NCBI GenBank assembly: GCA_037367405.1
Contig: JAZKJV010005774.1
Span: 682,001-746,000, forward strand
DNA length: 64,000 nucleotides
Direction of reading: 5' to 3'
Source: Ottelia alismoides
Lineage: Eukaryota; Streptophyta; Magnoliopsida; Alismatales; Hydrocharitaceae
The first letter of the stretch is position 1, and every line of letters begins with the position of its first letter. Positions 1 to 10,976 of the stretch are shown here, one piece after another. Under the pieces are notes generated by a model. The model saw nothing but the letters and a program-made list of their open reading frames with translations, was not told the origin of the DNA and did not search any database. A program made the position numbers and the translations under genes.

Positions 1-1475
1 CCATTTTCCCCTCCACATCCAGCCGTCATCATCCTCACCTAATCACCCTACGAGCTCCACCCGACCACCAGCAACCTCGCCAACCATCTCTCTCTTCTCC
101 AGAACCCCGATCACTCCGACCCACTTCTTCTTCTGTTCCGCCGGAGAAGAACGCTAAGCCACCACTTCCGGTCACCTTCGCGACTTCCATACACCTCACC
201 TCGCTCACAGTCACAACACGCTTCGGCTATCTAACCTTTGCAGGTGCTTCCATCGTCAATGGCCAAAGTTCTGAACGGAGCCCCTTCGAGCTTTTCTCCT
301 CCGGCGATGCTGCACCATCTGTCACCTTCGATCATCCATGGAGCATCGCCGCATCATAAATTTCTTCGCCAGGTCCCCAGCTTGCTCCTCCATTCATCAG
401 AGGACTTGGCGGAGCACGGAGGAGCAATCCGCGTGTCACCGGAGCCCCGCCTCCTCCGGTGGCTCGCGGCTGAAGGAGATGCTACAGGTGCCGTTCGATC
501 GAATGGATCGAACGGCTGTGATGACACCACGTGGTGGACCCGAGCCTTCTTCCAGACCTATAGGCTCGGGTCCTCCAAGCCTAATGCCGAACCGCCAGCT
601 ATCACCACGTGTGCCCGAAGCTGACGCCCCTCCCGAGCCTGGGCCTTCACGTGCCTCGCACGTGAGGCCTGGGCAAATTGCAGGATAGAGCCGGAAGGAT
701 ACGCTATTTACATTCAGGTCCCCAGGCATGTGCCCTCACGTGCGTGTCTGGGTAAATTACAAGGAGGCCCTCCAGGTTTTAAGAAATTGCAAATATGCTC
801 CTGCGCGCAATGGAAAAATTACATATGGGCCCAGACAGTTTTTCATATTTGCATTTAGGTCCCTCCAGGGACCTAAATGCAATATTTATCCCTTTATTTT
901 ATTGCATTTTTATTACCATTATGCCCTTGCACTGTTTTTAGCATAACTTGAGCATCGTAGGTCCAAATTGCATGATTTTAGTGTCGTTTTGATCCTTATT
1001 TTGTCCTCTACATTTTAGCATACTTATTTGTTCCATTTGGCACTGTTTTAATTTAAGTGATTTTTTACGTGAAAAATGGGACCATGCTCTACTTGTTTTT
1101 GCTTGATTTGATGACCGATTTTTAATGATGTGTTCAAAATGACTCTAACTTCATTCTATATTGCGTTGCTCACATTTTAGGGTATAATTCTAGCATTTTA
1201 TTCATCATGCATATTCCTTTGCATTATTTGCCCATGCATCACTTTAACTTGCATAAAAACAAAATAAAAAAATTTGCATATATCATAGCATCGCTTTGCA
1301 TTGCCTCATAATTTGCATATGGACCTGAAACTGAAATTAATTGACATTATGCCTTCATGAATCGAAATTCAATAACTGAATTAGGCAACTGTGTCCCTGT
1401 GTTCGACCTTGGTACACTTACCAAGCATAAATAGTCCACAACATTCAAAGTCTGTGGTTTTTGCTGAACAAAATT
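1..1475 (+). mobile_element. Truncated Athila-type LTR
   Basis: The stretch has the layout of the complete LTRs further along. A candidate splice acceptor (CTTTGCAG, ending at 243) is followed by GC-rich sequence, then by repeated phrases of the kind 'aaattgcaa...gtccctcc' (about 730-900), AT-rich sequence, and finally the GTTCGACC hairpin at about 1400-1425. That hairpin lies 130-190 bp before the LTR end in the other families, so the LTR end is probably lost at the junction with the copia element near 1480. The start lies outside the window. Short open frames here (for example 238-624) change frame and match nothing I recognise, so I treat this as noncoding LTR DNA. The family differs from the other LTRs in the window. 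Confidence 0.6.
1408..1425 (+). other. U5 hairpin following GTTCGACC
   Basis: CTTGGT and ACCAAG pair around a 6-nt loop, directly after GTTCGAC. The same arrangement recurs in every LTR family in this window, with different stem bases. Confidence 0.5.
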
Positions 1476-1499
1476 CACCTCCTTTACTACAGCATAATT

Positions 1500-2155
1500 T
1501 CACATTATTCTAGAGGCGAATTTTACGTTCATCAGTATCATGTCACGAGTGTAGTGACAATCCACCTCTATGTGCTTCATCCTCTCATGAACGACTGGGT
1601 TGTTTGCAATGAAAAGAGCAACATGATTATCACATTGGAGGTGCATGGGAAGAGGCATCTCTATAGTCAGGTCAGTAAGAAAAGATCTGACCCACACATC
1701 TCTGTACTAGCATGTGCCATGGCCCTGTATTCTGACTCAGTACTTGATCTGGTAACCACAATATGCTTCTTACTCTTCCATGAAACAAGAGAATTCCCTA
1801 TGAACACAGCAAAGCCTGATGTAGACTTTCTATCCTTTGGAGACCCAGCATAATCTGCATATACGCATGCTGTAACTGAGAGAGATGTGCCTCTGCTGAA
1901 AAGAAGTCTAGTACCAGGTGAAGTCTTCAAGTATCTCAGAATCATATGGACTGCATCCATATGTGCATGTCTGGGCTGCTCCATAAACTGACTCACTTTG
2001 CTCATGGCAAATGATATGCCGTGCCTGGTAATAGTCATATATAGTAGCTTGCCAACAAGCTCTCTATACCTCCTCTTGTCGACCTCCTCAGTATCATCGT
2101 CATAGAGCTTTATGCTCGGGGCAAGAGCAGTAGTGGCAGGTCTGCAATCTGCCAT
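1500..2155 (-). pseudogene. Ty1/copia RNase H domain, broken
   Basis: Two overlapping minus-strand frames (2155-1667, then 1697-1500) encode the copia RT/RNase H C-terminus. The first contains YRELVGKLLYMTITRHGISF, VYADYAGSPKDRKSTSGFAV and the catalytic-region phrase SSTESEYRAMA. The second continues with QCDNHVALFIANNPVVHERM and HIEVDCHYTRD, typical of the domain end. The change of frame near 1680 is a frameshift inside RNase H. The protein would act in the particle by degrading the RNA strand during reverse transcription, but here it cannot be made whole. Confidence 0.85.
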
Positions 2156-2159
2156 ACAT

Positions 2160-2960
2160 GTCTCTGAAAGAAGATCTATAACGTACTTCCTCTAAGTCAT
2201 CACAAGACCCCACCGGTTCCTAGCAAACTCTAGTCCAATGAAGTAATGTAAATGTCCAAGGTCCTTGGTCATAAACTACTGGCCTAAGAAGTACTTGGCG
2301 CCTCGAATGCCCTGTTCATCATCTCCTGTAACAATAATGTCATCAACATAAACAAGAATGACTGTAGTACCTCTCTAGGTCTTCTGTACGAACAAGGAGT
2401 GATCGGCAGTTGATCTCACAGACCCCTGCTGCTCTATCAAGACTGAGAGCTTCTGGAACCATGCTCTTGGACTCTGCTTGAGGCCATAGATAGCCTTGTG
2501 TAACATGCAAACCTTCTGACACTCCCCCTCAGCAGCAAACCCAGGTGGTTGCTGCATGTAGACCTCCTCTTATACATCACCATAAAGAAAGGCATTCATC
2601 ACATCAAGCTGATAAGGGGGCCAATCTCGTGTCACAGCAATAGAAAGTAGAATGCGTAGAGTAGAATGTCTAGCAATTGGTGAGAAAGTATCCTGATAGT
2701 CCACCCCATATGTCTGGGTGAACCCTCATGCCACAAGTCTCGCATTATAGCAATCCACGATGCCATCAGCATGGTGTTTCATAGTGAACACCAATTTGCA
2801 TCACACAACAGATGCATCAACAGGAGCAGAAACAAGACTCCATGTACCACATGACTGTAGTGTATCCATCTCCCTCCTCCATGGCTAACCTCCACTGACT
2901 ATCCTTGAGAGCCTCCTGATATGTCTGTGGTATCTATACGGTTGATAGTGCCAAAGTAAA
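2160..2960 (-). pseudogene. Ty1/copia reverse transcriptase, broken
   Basis: The active-site peptide YVDD is encoded at 2350-2339 within LVYVDDIIVTGDD. Upstream, 2557-2375 encodes MQQPPGFAAEGECQKVCMLH followed by KAIYGLKQSPRAWF, a strong copia RT signature. Further right, up to about 2960, RT-like words continue in changing frames with stops. The domain is spread over at least three frames and is inactive. It lies between integrase on the right and RNase H on the left, as expected for copia. Confidence 0.85.
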
Positions 2961-3142
2961 CCTCCTGAAATCCTCTGACAACCTGCTCAAAGAAACCTGG
3001 GCTGCAAGAGGGTAAGTAGCACACGCTCATTTCTGTTTTCGCAGAGCAATCAGTACATCAAGATCATCTGCCACGTCCGGAGCCTGTAAATTTCCCTCTT
3101 GAGAGGGCATCTGCTCATCCTGTCTAGAATCATGTTGTGCAG

Positions 3143-3676
3143 TCAACTCAGTAGTGCCATCAGTATAAACAATATGCTCATTACATACCTGAGTCGTGTT
3201 GGATGATGGGCAAGGCCTGTGAGCATGGGGAACAAAGCGAGACCTGCGAGTAAAAACACGTAGCAAAAATTGAACCAAAGGAGGTGGTGGAGGTGGAAGA
3301 GCAGGAGTAGATGAAGGTGAAGACCGACTGTAGGAGATGGTGACATGTATATCTCATCATCAGAGTCAGATGGAGATAGTCTGTCACCTGTAGGAGAAAA
3401 ATACATGATAGACTCAAAGAAAGTAACGTTAGCACTAACAAAATATCTCTGCTTTAGCGGATCAAAGCAGCGATACCCCTTTTGGGTACGAGAGTAGCCG
3501 ACAAACACGCACTTGACAACTCTAGAAGAGAGCTTGTCACACCCTAGAGAGACATCATGAACGAAGGCAACAGATCCGAACACACGAGGTGTAAGAGAGA
3601 AAAGATCCTTCTCGAGAAACGCAATCGAGAAAGGAATCTTCTCTCCTAACACGGACGAGGGCATACGCTTCACCAA
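3143..3676 (-). pseudogene. Ty1/copia integrase C-terminal region
   Basis: The 177-residue frame contains PSSVLGEKIPFSIAF, VFGSVAFVHDVSLG, LSSRVVKCVFVGYS and QKGYRCFDPLKQRYFVSANV. These are the conserved words that follow the catalytic core in copia integrases (the GKTPYE and KC.FLGY region). The C-terminal third, rich in serine, leucine and histidine, no longer looks like copia, so a frameshift lies near 3350. A stop and frame change near 3690 separate it from the integrase core. Confidence 0.75.
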
Positions 3677-3703
3677 ATAGCAAGCAGTAAGGACAACACC
3701 ACC

Positions 3704-4567
3704 CTAGTAAGTACGAGGAGCACAACTCTGTATCAACAAAGTTCCGATCACATCGAGTAAGTGAAGGTGTTTGCGCTCGGCAACACCGTTCTGCTGGGAA
3801 GTGTAGGCACATGAGGTCTGCTGAACAATGCCATGGGATCTAAAGAACTCAGAAAGTTGTAAGGTGCAGAATTCCAAGGCATTATCCGAACGGAGATATT
3901 TGACATTAGCAGAAAAGATTTTCTTTATTTCATTAATAAAGTACTTGATAACAGATCCAACCTCAGACTTATTCTTTAATAAGAAGATCCAGGAAAGTCT
4001 AGAAAAATCATCGACAACTACAAGATAAAAACGATGCCTCTGGTGATCAGAAACACAACTAGGACCCCAAATGTCTAAATTAAGGATCTCAACTAACCGA
4101 GAACAGCTCCGACTCTGACGGGATGGAAAAGAGGAATGGTGATGCTTCCCAAGCTGACATGTCTCACACTGAAAGAGTGATCTTGTAGAAATCTGAGGGA
4201 GGACATGACATAGCTTTTGTAGAGGAAGATGACCAAAACTAAGGTGCCACAGATATGGAGACACAGGTCCAGTAGGTATAGCAAAAACACTAAAATAAGG
4301 AGGATAGACCAATCTGTCAAAGATGGAACGACAATGCAGATCCTTAGTGATCTGACTAATAGAAAGTAAATCCATCTGAAAGGCAGGAGCATATAAAACA
4401 TTCTTCAGATGCAAGGACGATGTCAAATACACCTCCCCATGTCTTGTAACAGGTAAGTGGTCGCCATTAGCAATGACAACCCATCTGCCAGGGGTATAGT
4501 CATGTAGGATCTCAATTGCGCTATGTCTCCACACAAGAGGTGAGAAGCACCAGAATCCATAATCCAT
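3704..4567 (-). pseudogene. Ty1/copia integrase core with GAG-pre-integrase zinc finger
   Basis: The 287-residue frame carries the HHCC finger (LWHLSFGH, then CETCQLGKHH) and the D,D,E core. The acidic residues lie in LDIWGP, LRSDNALEF and NGVAERKH. The first 60 residues still resemble the end of the protease. The protein would join cDNA to the host chromosome. It is the best preserved domain of this element, but the frames on both sides are interrupted and the left part of the core (DVIGTLLIQSCAPRTY) drifts from the family pattern. Confidence 0.85.
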
Positions 4568-4803
4568 TCTGTCATGTCTGCATCCGCACTACCAATAAAA
4601 GCATAGGTGATATCTAAGGAGCTCGAAGAGGCTCTGGCTGTTGTAGCGGTATCTGTAGCAGTGGTGTCAACAGTAGGAGTCATGATCTCTCGAATATGAG
4701 ACACAATACCATCAAGACAAGGATCGGCCTGGGGAGCTAAAGTCTCCGAAAACACGATCTGCTCTGCTACTCGACCAGAAACATGATATCCATCTAATAG
4801 CAT
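4423..4803 (-). pseudogene. Ty1/copia aspartic protease, broken
   Basis: The frame contains TEWIMDSGASHLLCGD, which matches the copia protease active site (W-x-x-DSGA-S-H). Its N-terminal part (MLLDGYHVSGR) corresponds to sequence that normally follows the gag zinc knuckle, but in a different frame from the knuckle just upstream, so a frameshift separates them. Confidence 0.75.
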
Positions 4804-4841
4804 GTATCCTCGGCATGTCCAGGCTTGCGACAGTAGGTGCA
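4800..4841 (-). pseudogene. Copia gag CCHC zinc knuckle
   Basis: The minus strand reads CTYCRKPGHAEDTC, a perfect CX2CX4HX4C knuckle that would bind the genomic RNA during packaging. The frame reaches a stop just after it, while the protease continues in another frame. Confidence 0.8.
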
Positions 4842-5217
4842 GGGACCATGTTGGCGTCCACCGCCTCTTCCGCGAGGGGTGCGCCCTCTAGACTGGATCG
4901 CCCTCCCTCAACCACGAGAAGCGGCCATCGCTGAAGAGTGCGAAGACGTGACTGTCGAAGGGATGATAATCCAGCTGAGACAGCTATAGGCCTCCTCTAT
5001 GGGAGGTATGGGAGCTCCAGTAAGAAGATGAGTACGTGCAACACCATACTCAGTATCAAGTCCAGCCATAAGACTCCGACCATCGTGGAGTTCCTATGCG
5101 TCTCTTGCTGCTCAGTAGACATCGTAATGGGCATGTATCTATGAAGCTTCTCAAACATGCCACGCAGTGAAGAGTAGTAAACATGCAGGGGGCGACCATT
5201 CTACTTGGTATTGTATA

Positions 5218-5574
5218 CTATATCAAACTTAGATGAAGGATCTTGGCCTCATTCTTCGCCTGAGCATAGGTGGATGCCAAAGTGTCCCACATTGCCTTGG
5301 CAATGGGCTGAGTTAGAACATCATTGGTTATTTCTGTAGTAAGAGTCTTACAAACCCAAACACGCGCATACGCATCATCTTGCTTCCAAGAAGCATTTTC
5401 CTCAGTCTTATCTGTTGGCTCTGGATCTGTCAGGATGTGCTCCTTGTTGTTGCACTGCATGAGGGCGAGAAATTGCATGGACCACAACTCATAGTTGGTC
5501 CCATCCATCTTAGCGATGAGAGCCGGACCCTTGAAAGCTCCGGACGAGAAAAGGTCACCCTTGTTCTTTGACAT
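5218..5574 (-). pseudogene. Ty1/copia gag N-terminal part
   Basis: The 118-residue frame starts MSKNKGDLFSSGAFKGPALI and includes MDGTNYELWSMQFLALMQ and IAKAMWDTLASTYAQ, the conserved words of copia gag (UBN2-type). It would form the particle shell. The frame ends at 5218; further gag-like sequence down to the zinc knuckle at 4841 is broken. The ATG at 5574 is the natural start, with a leader of about 670 bp between it and the primer site. Confidence 0.8.
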
Positions 5575-5589
5575 GATGATAAGACAACC

Positions 5590-6247
5590 AAATAATAGAA
5601 CTCAACTGGGGCGTAGATCGATATAAACGAGTCTACACGATCATACGAAGGATTGGTTGTATGTGTAGACTCATACAACCATCCTTAGTAATCTTCGTTA
5701 GCTTGCTAGGGCCGGAAAACGTGAATTACATGTCTAAAATCATGCTTTTCGGTCAAAATCAAATCACAGATCTACTCACAGATATGTTCGAAGGCGCAAG
5801 AAAGCGCTGACGATGATATGGGCGTTCAAGGCAACATTCCATGGCTGTATGTGGTGGCTCAGGGTGTCAAGGCGGAAGCCCTTGGATCAGGGGAGCGGAG
5901 GCCCTCAGGGTCGGGAGGGCGGCTCTATGGGTCGCGCAGTAGCCCGTAGGGGGTGCTAGGATGGTTGCAGTAGCCCACAGACCGAACGAGGCGCTAGGAT
6001 GGTCGTAATAGCCCGCAGGTTGGGGGGGCTGGGGGCAGCGCGGGGTGCTAGGAGGGCCGGTGGGTCGACGCAACGCGAGGGGGGGCTGGGGACGCGGGGC
6101 TGAGATGGCCTGGGCAGCAGCCGACCCTTGGCGTGCACTCCGATCTTGGTGCGCCTGGTAGGGGGCTGAGGAGGCGGCGCACGGGGGGGGGGGGGGGGGG
6201 GGGGGTAGGGTTAGGGTTGGGTTAGAGAACTCCGGTCTAGGACCGTC
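5590..6247 (-). other. Copia leader, GC-rich
   Basis: This noncoding leader lies between the primer site and gag. The part from 5860 to 6180 is GC-rich with loosely repeated 'gcgctagga' and 'cccgcagg' phrases. A long G run sits near its right end. I see no gene in it. Confidence 0.55.
6183..6206 (+). repeat. Poly-G tract of 24 bases, then telomere-like repeats
   Basis: An uninterrupted run of 24 G is followed by 'tagggttagggttgggttag' (6207-6226). It lies about 40 bp from the copia primer site. The run length is easily miscounted by sequencing. Confidence 0.9.
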
Positions 6248-6259
6248 GCTCCGATACCA
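6248..6259 (-). other. Copia primer binding site (initiator tRNA-Met)
   Basis: The minus strand reads TGGTATCGGAGC, one base different from the usual copia site TGGTATCAGAGC. It is flush with the LTR end at 6260. Confidence 0.85.
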
Positions 6260-6410
6260 TGTTGAGGGAAAAGAACTGAAATTGCATTATGAAAGGTCGT
6301 AGGGTTCTCTTATATAGGAGAGGAACCTATTGGGCAAATTACAAAAAGAAGAAAAGGGAAATAGAAAATGAGGGAAAACAATAATAAAGATAACTAATAT
6401 CTCAACGACA
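6260..6410 (-). repeat. Copia 5' LTR (151 bp)
   Basis: On the minus strand this runs from TGTCGTTGAGATATTAG to CCCTCAACA and so has TG...CA ends. A TATA box (CTATATAAGAG) lies at about 6310-6322. The inner end is fixed by the primer site; the outer end at 6410 is inferred from the TG start. Confidence 0.7.
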
Positions 6411-6411
6411 T

Positions 6412-7792
6412 ATGCAAACATACATAATACATCAAAATAAAGTACCTATATAAACACATGTATGAATATGTGCACACATTATATACATATATATATACAC
6501 ATATGTATACAGACACATGCACGTGAGTTCACATTTGTATACAAACACACACTTGGACCCATGTATCCACTCCCAAGGGCATTAATACAAACACAACCAC
6601 CGTACACAAACATGCACGTCATACACAGACCTGCCCAACCACCATCCTCGGGTACAAAGACAAACATACAAAAACACACATTTATCTGCATGTGTACATG
6701 AATGCATACTTACGCTGGCACAAATGTATATACATACATACACACGCACGCACAAACAAACACATATGCATAGTATGTGCATGAACCATACACAGACATA
6801 TATACACACTCATGGAACCACACAACACCCACCAACTGTCACTCACATACACAGGCATGCTGGTAAACACATGCATAGATACAATATACACATAAAAACA
6901 TAAATACGGAGACATACATATAGACACGTGATACACAAACAATATCCACACACATGCATAACCACACACATGAATACATGCACACTCTCTTACTCAGGTG
7001 CACACAAGTGTGCTGTACATGCAATAACACACAATACAAACATATACACACAACATATACACACAATATTCATATACAAACATATTTTAAAGACAAAATC
7101 ACGCAAAAATATGCACAGTTACGTGAACATCGCTTGCATACAAACACACAATCACTCACACAGAGCTGTAGTACTCACAAACACGCACATGTCCAAAAAC
7201 ATATAATATACATACACATACTAACATATGTAAATTTTGTACATACACTGATTACACACATAAAATTATACAAGCTTGCATAATAACATATATATACTTA
7301 TACATGCATGCAGTGCATGTATGTGCATAGACACACACACACACCCATACACACAATTCCATAAACATACCACACACAAATACCCTACTTGCATCAGTAC
7401 AGCCACATACAGATATAAACACATACACAAACACATATACATACATACATACACCATATAGAAAAACATACATATAGATGGAAACATACATGACGCATAC
7501 ATACACACAAAAGCACACGCACACAAAATACACACTTACATAGCACGCGTACATAAATATAAAGATATACAGACAATACACACATACACAATAGACGCAC
7601 ACAAAAGCATACACATGCAGCCATGCTTGCGCACTTATGAATACACGTGCATCCCCTCATGCACAAATGCTCATAATATACACATGCATACACAACACTG
7701 ACACAACCATACTTACATGCATACATATGCACAAAATACATAGTACACATAGAATGCACGTTTATATATGTGTGCATGTGCATGCATGCATG
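6412..7792. repeat. CA/TA-rich simple-sequence tract, about 1.4 kb
   Basis: The tract is dominated by 'acacac', 'acatac' and 'atacat' units on the plus strand. It is purine-pyrimidine alternating over most of its length, with no fixed period. The many open frames on both strands encode only Cys/Val/Tyr/Met or His/Thr/Ile-rich low-complexity peptides and are not genes. The copia LTR ends at its left edge, and the hAT-like element interrupts its right edge. Confidence 0.85.
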
Positions 7793-9140
7793 CATGGACG
7801 GATTCAAGGGGGGCATGGAGGGGCACATGCCCCCCTATTCATGGAGGGGCAGATGCCCCCCTTGATTTTTTATTTATAGATATCCATTAAAATATTAATA
7901 TATAAAATTACATTTTCCCTGGATATATATCCTATTCTATAACCAATGCATGTAAAATAGATGAAAGGAAAAATTAAAAATCTACTACAATCAAATAAAT
8001 ATAAGAATGAAAAATAATTGGATACAAATACATTTGCTATAATATCATTATCCATTTTTTATTTTGATTACAAATACATATACATACATTGATAAATATA
8101 AAAATGTATTGATGTGTTCATAAAAACAGACATGCATATAATACAAATAAGATTAGATAGTCATGATCATAAAATTACTTTATATATTAGCTTGAATATA
8201 CATGTACAGTAAGATTTACATACTAAACAAATATATTCAATGTATATATATCGTAGCAATTATTTCTATCAACATGAAAGAAGCCACAAAATTTTGTTGA
8301 ATAAAATTATAAATAAATATATAGTTAATTTTATATACAAAATGGATTTAACAATATAAAGAAGAATATTTCAAATGTTAAACTAATATCTACATCCTTA
8401 TCTATTTTAAAATAGAAATAAATATGAATGTAAAGATTTGTATAAAACATACCATCGAATCATACACAGATAAATCCTCATTCGTTTTCATCCCTACATA
8501 AATGGATCATTTATACATAAATGGATGTGATTTTGAATTTTAGTTCTTCATTTGATCTTTCATACTTTCAATGTGACAATTACTGCGATGATGTTCATTT
8601 ACTAATTCATATTATTTAGAAAATATAAATAATAATTTTGTTACTTTGGATTTTATTAAGAAATTCATATTGAATTGAAAAAATTACTAGTGTGTTAATT
8701 AATTAATTACAAGATCAATAGAACACTATGAGAAAGAAAAGTGATCAACTTATTATGTTTAAGCATTAATCTAATTATATATTATACTAAATTTATGAAA
8801 GTGCACTATGTCTTGATAAATGGTTGGTAATGTATAAACTCCTCATCATTCATAATAATTGATGCTATTTTCCATTCTTTTACATAGTATTTTATATTGA
8901 CATTTTGCATCTATCCACTAAAAAAATGTATCGAGATAAGATCAATATATTGCATTGAGATAAGATCAATATATCCTTAAATAACTAAAAGTAGTTGTTT
9001 TATGAAAATAGCCATATCGTCCTCTTTCATCGAAACAAAATTTTCAATTGGTTGATACTGTAATGGTCGATGCCTGCATATATCTATGACTTTGCTATTA
9101 TTCGTGCCCCTCCTTATATAAATTTCTAGCTCCGTCCCTG
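7793..9140. mobile_element. hAT-like non-autonomous DNA transposon
   Basis: The right end, read inward on the minus strand, is CAGGGACGGAGCTAGAAATT, which resembles plant hAT ends (CAGGGGCGGA type). The left end is CATGGACGGATTCAAGG, an imperfect inverted match. An 8-bp duplication CATGCATG flanks it (7785-7792 and 9141-9148). The 1,348-bp interior is AT-rich and has no transposase frame. Near the left end are two short G/C palindromes (ggggggcatggaggggca and its partner). The TSD is itself a simple repeat, so its support is weaker than its length suggests. Confidence 0.65.
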
Positions 9141-9340
9141 CATGCATGGTAGATAATCGTTTTCCAGAAAGTGGTAGCTCAGGATGCATATATGACCGTA
9201 AACCAAGTAGATTCCTCAAACGGACCCATATGCACCTTTTCTGCTTATGCAATGTGTTTACACACCCACTCAAAGTTATTAGAATTGATATGGTTTAGAT
9301 ATTAAAGAGAGTAGATTAATTTGAAATTCTAATTCCCTAA

Positions 9341-9592
9341 GGGTATATTACAAAAAAGGGCATCAACTATACGTCAATTCCCAATAAGGGGTCTCATGTT
9401 TCAAATAAAACAAAGAGGGGCCTGATTTTATTTTATTTTTCTCAAATATATGTCTACGTAATATTCCACGACCCTCGTATGTCGATGTTAAACTCTAAAT
9501 TTAAAAGTTGAGGCCATTTTTTGTTACATTTGAAAGATGAGGCCCCTAATTGGGAACCAGTGCATAGTTGAATCCTTTTTTTTAATTTATCC
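9341..9592. mobile_element. Mutator-like MITE with 9-bp TSD
   Basis: A long imperfect inverted repeat makes up most of the element. The left arm (ATTACAAAAAAGGGCATCAA, then CCCAATAAGGGGTCTCATG) pairs with the right arm (AAAAAAAAGGATTCAACTAT, then CCCAATTAGGGGCCTCATC on the minus strand). Perfect 9-bp duplications 'attccctaa' lie at 9332-9340 and 9593-9601. The 252-bp length and 9-bp TSD suit a Mutator-type foldback MITE. Confidence 0.75.
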
Positions 9593-9601
9593 ATTCCCTA
9601 A

Positions 9602-10834
9602 TTATAATGATAACCCATCCCCACTGCACTCTAGCCCAAACTGAAAACGGCAACATGCTTTATCACTCTCTGCTTATTTGTTGTGGATGCTCTTGTCACA
9701 GCTCTCTTGACTGCACCACCTGATGCAGCATGTTTATATATGATGCTCTTGTTGATGGCACTCCCGTCGATGCTCTATTGACTGCTCACACTCGGTTGTC
9801 TGTTACCTCCTCCTTTATAACTAGCTTTGACTGTTGTCGTCACTACTCATCCCTCATCACCTCCAACCCTTTGTTGATCGTGTGTTGATGATAATATAAG
9901 CATCTGATTTTAATTTGTTTAATAGGAATTGATTGTGATAGGCTTTTATTATTTTTTTGCTAGTAATAATTACTTCTTTTCTGAAAATATAACCCTCTAA
10001 TACTGTGTGTATTAGATGATGACTAAAGCTAAATTTTTCATTATAAAATTGTACATATTGAATGATATACATATTAGATTGGATGATGTTATTAATTTAG
10101 TTAGATAATACCAATTCCATAATTTCATTTTCAGGCCAAATACTTTTCTATTACGTTTAATCCTAAGATTTAATAGCTTGTACATACTCAACATTCAAGA
10201 TATTAGATTTTCATACTGAACCTAGCAATGTCTCTACTCAAATCTAATATGTTGAATGTAATGGAGGATTTTCATTTCTTTCTGGTTTGATGTAGAAGGT
10301 AACTTCTTTTCATATTTAACTAAATCTAATTGTATGTGTCTACTTAAGCTATTATTTATTAATTCAAATTATTATAGATAGTTCCTTATGATTACCCGCT
10401 AGCAGTGATTCGTATACGTAAAAAAATCAATTTCATGTCCTTTCATTGATTGGTGTGCTTAAATAATTGGTGTATGGGATTTATATACCACCACAAGTTT
10501 CATTGGAGAAAATTAAATTCAAATGTTTAATGAGTAAAAGTATTCAAGAAAACAAATAAATATATAACCGGCCAAAGTAATCAGCACCAATTCTATTGCA
10601 AAGTATATAACCGATCATTACATACCATCAGTGTGAATCTGTTCATATTATTTAGTTCCCTTATTTCCCTCAATCTAGATATGAATGTGAAACCAACCAA
10701 CAAAGCGGTTGCTTCAACCTCGTTTCTAATCCATGGATGTTCTGCAGTTCAAAACGCGAGCAGTCATGATTCATATACATGTTAAATAATAAAGATATCT
10801 ATAAAACTGTGAAGGATAAACTAACACCAAGAAT
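9602..10834. other. AT-rich intergenic sequence
   Basis: I see no gene, clear repeat or RNA here. Open frames are short and of biased composition. 10680-10834 could be the 3' untranslated part of the candidate exon that follows on the minus strand. Confidence 0.5.
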
Positions 10835-10974
10835 TCATTGCGCAGTTGTTTGCTCGGCTTGAGCTATTAATTCAGTAAGAAGATCCAGCTTGATATCAGA
10901 TACATTCCCTAGTGATTCATCACACAAGACCAGTTGGTCCTTCTTTGCAGCTCTTTCTATCTCGAGCTTCCGTC
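10835..10974 (-). CDS. Candidate last exon of an unrecognised host gene
   Basis: On the minus strand a plausible splice acceptor (TTATACAG) at 10975-10976 precedes an open stretch. It encodes GRKLEIERAAKKDQLVLCDE followed by SLGNVSDIKLDLLTELIAQA and EQTTAQ, then a TGA at 10837-10835. The composition is that of a normal soluble, helix-forming protein and stands out from the AT-rich surroundings. I do not recognise the family. The reading phase needs one base from the upstream exon. It could also be a chance frame or a relic. Confidence 0.3.
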
Positions 10975-10976
10975 CT

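Larger units (their letters stand above)
1480..6410 (-). mobile_element. Decayed Ty1/copia retrotransposon
   Basis: Reading on the minus strand from right to left, the element shows a short LTR (6410-6260), an initiator-Met primer site, a GC-rich leader, gag with a CCHC knuckle, protease, integrase, reverse transcriptase and RNase H. That is the Ty1/copia order, with integrase before RT. The coding region is split by many stops and frameshifts, so no functional polyprotein remains. The element breaks off near 1480-1500, shortly after the last RNase H residues. No second LTR is visible, so its 3' end is deleted or was lost at the junction with the LTR fragment on the left. I cannot assign the copia lineage. 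Confidence 0.85.

Noticed and set aside
6207..6226. Telomere-repeat array
   Set aside because: Only about three units, of TTAGGG rather than the plant TTTAGGG type, next to a G run in a retrotransposon leader.
6479..7828. Many Cys/Val/Tyr/Met-rich and His/Thr-rich frames
   Set aside because: They are translations of CA/TA simple sequence on both strands with no domain, start context or codon bias.
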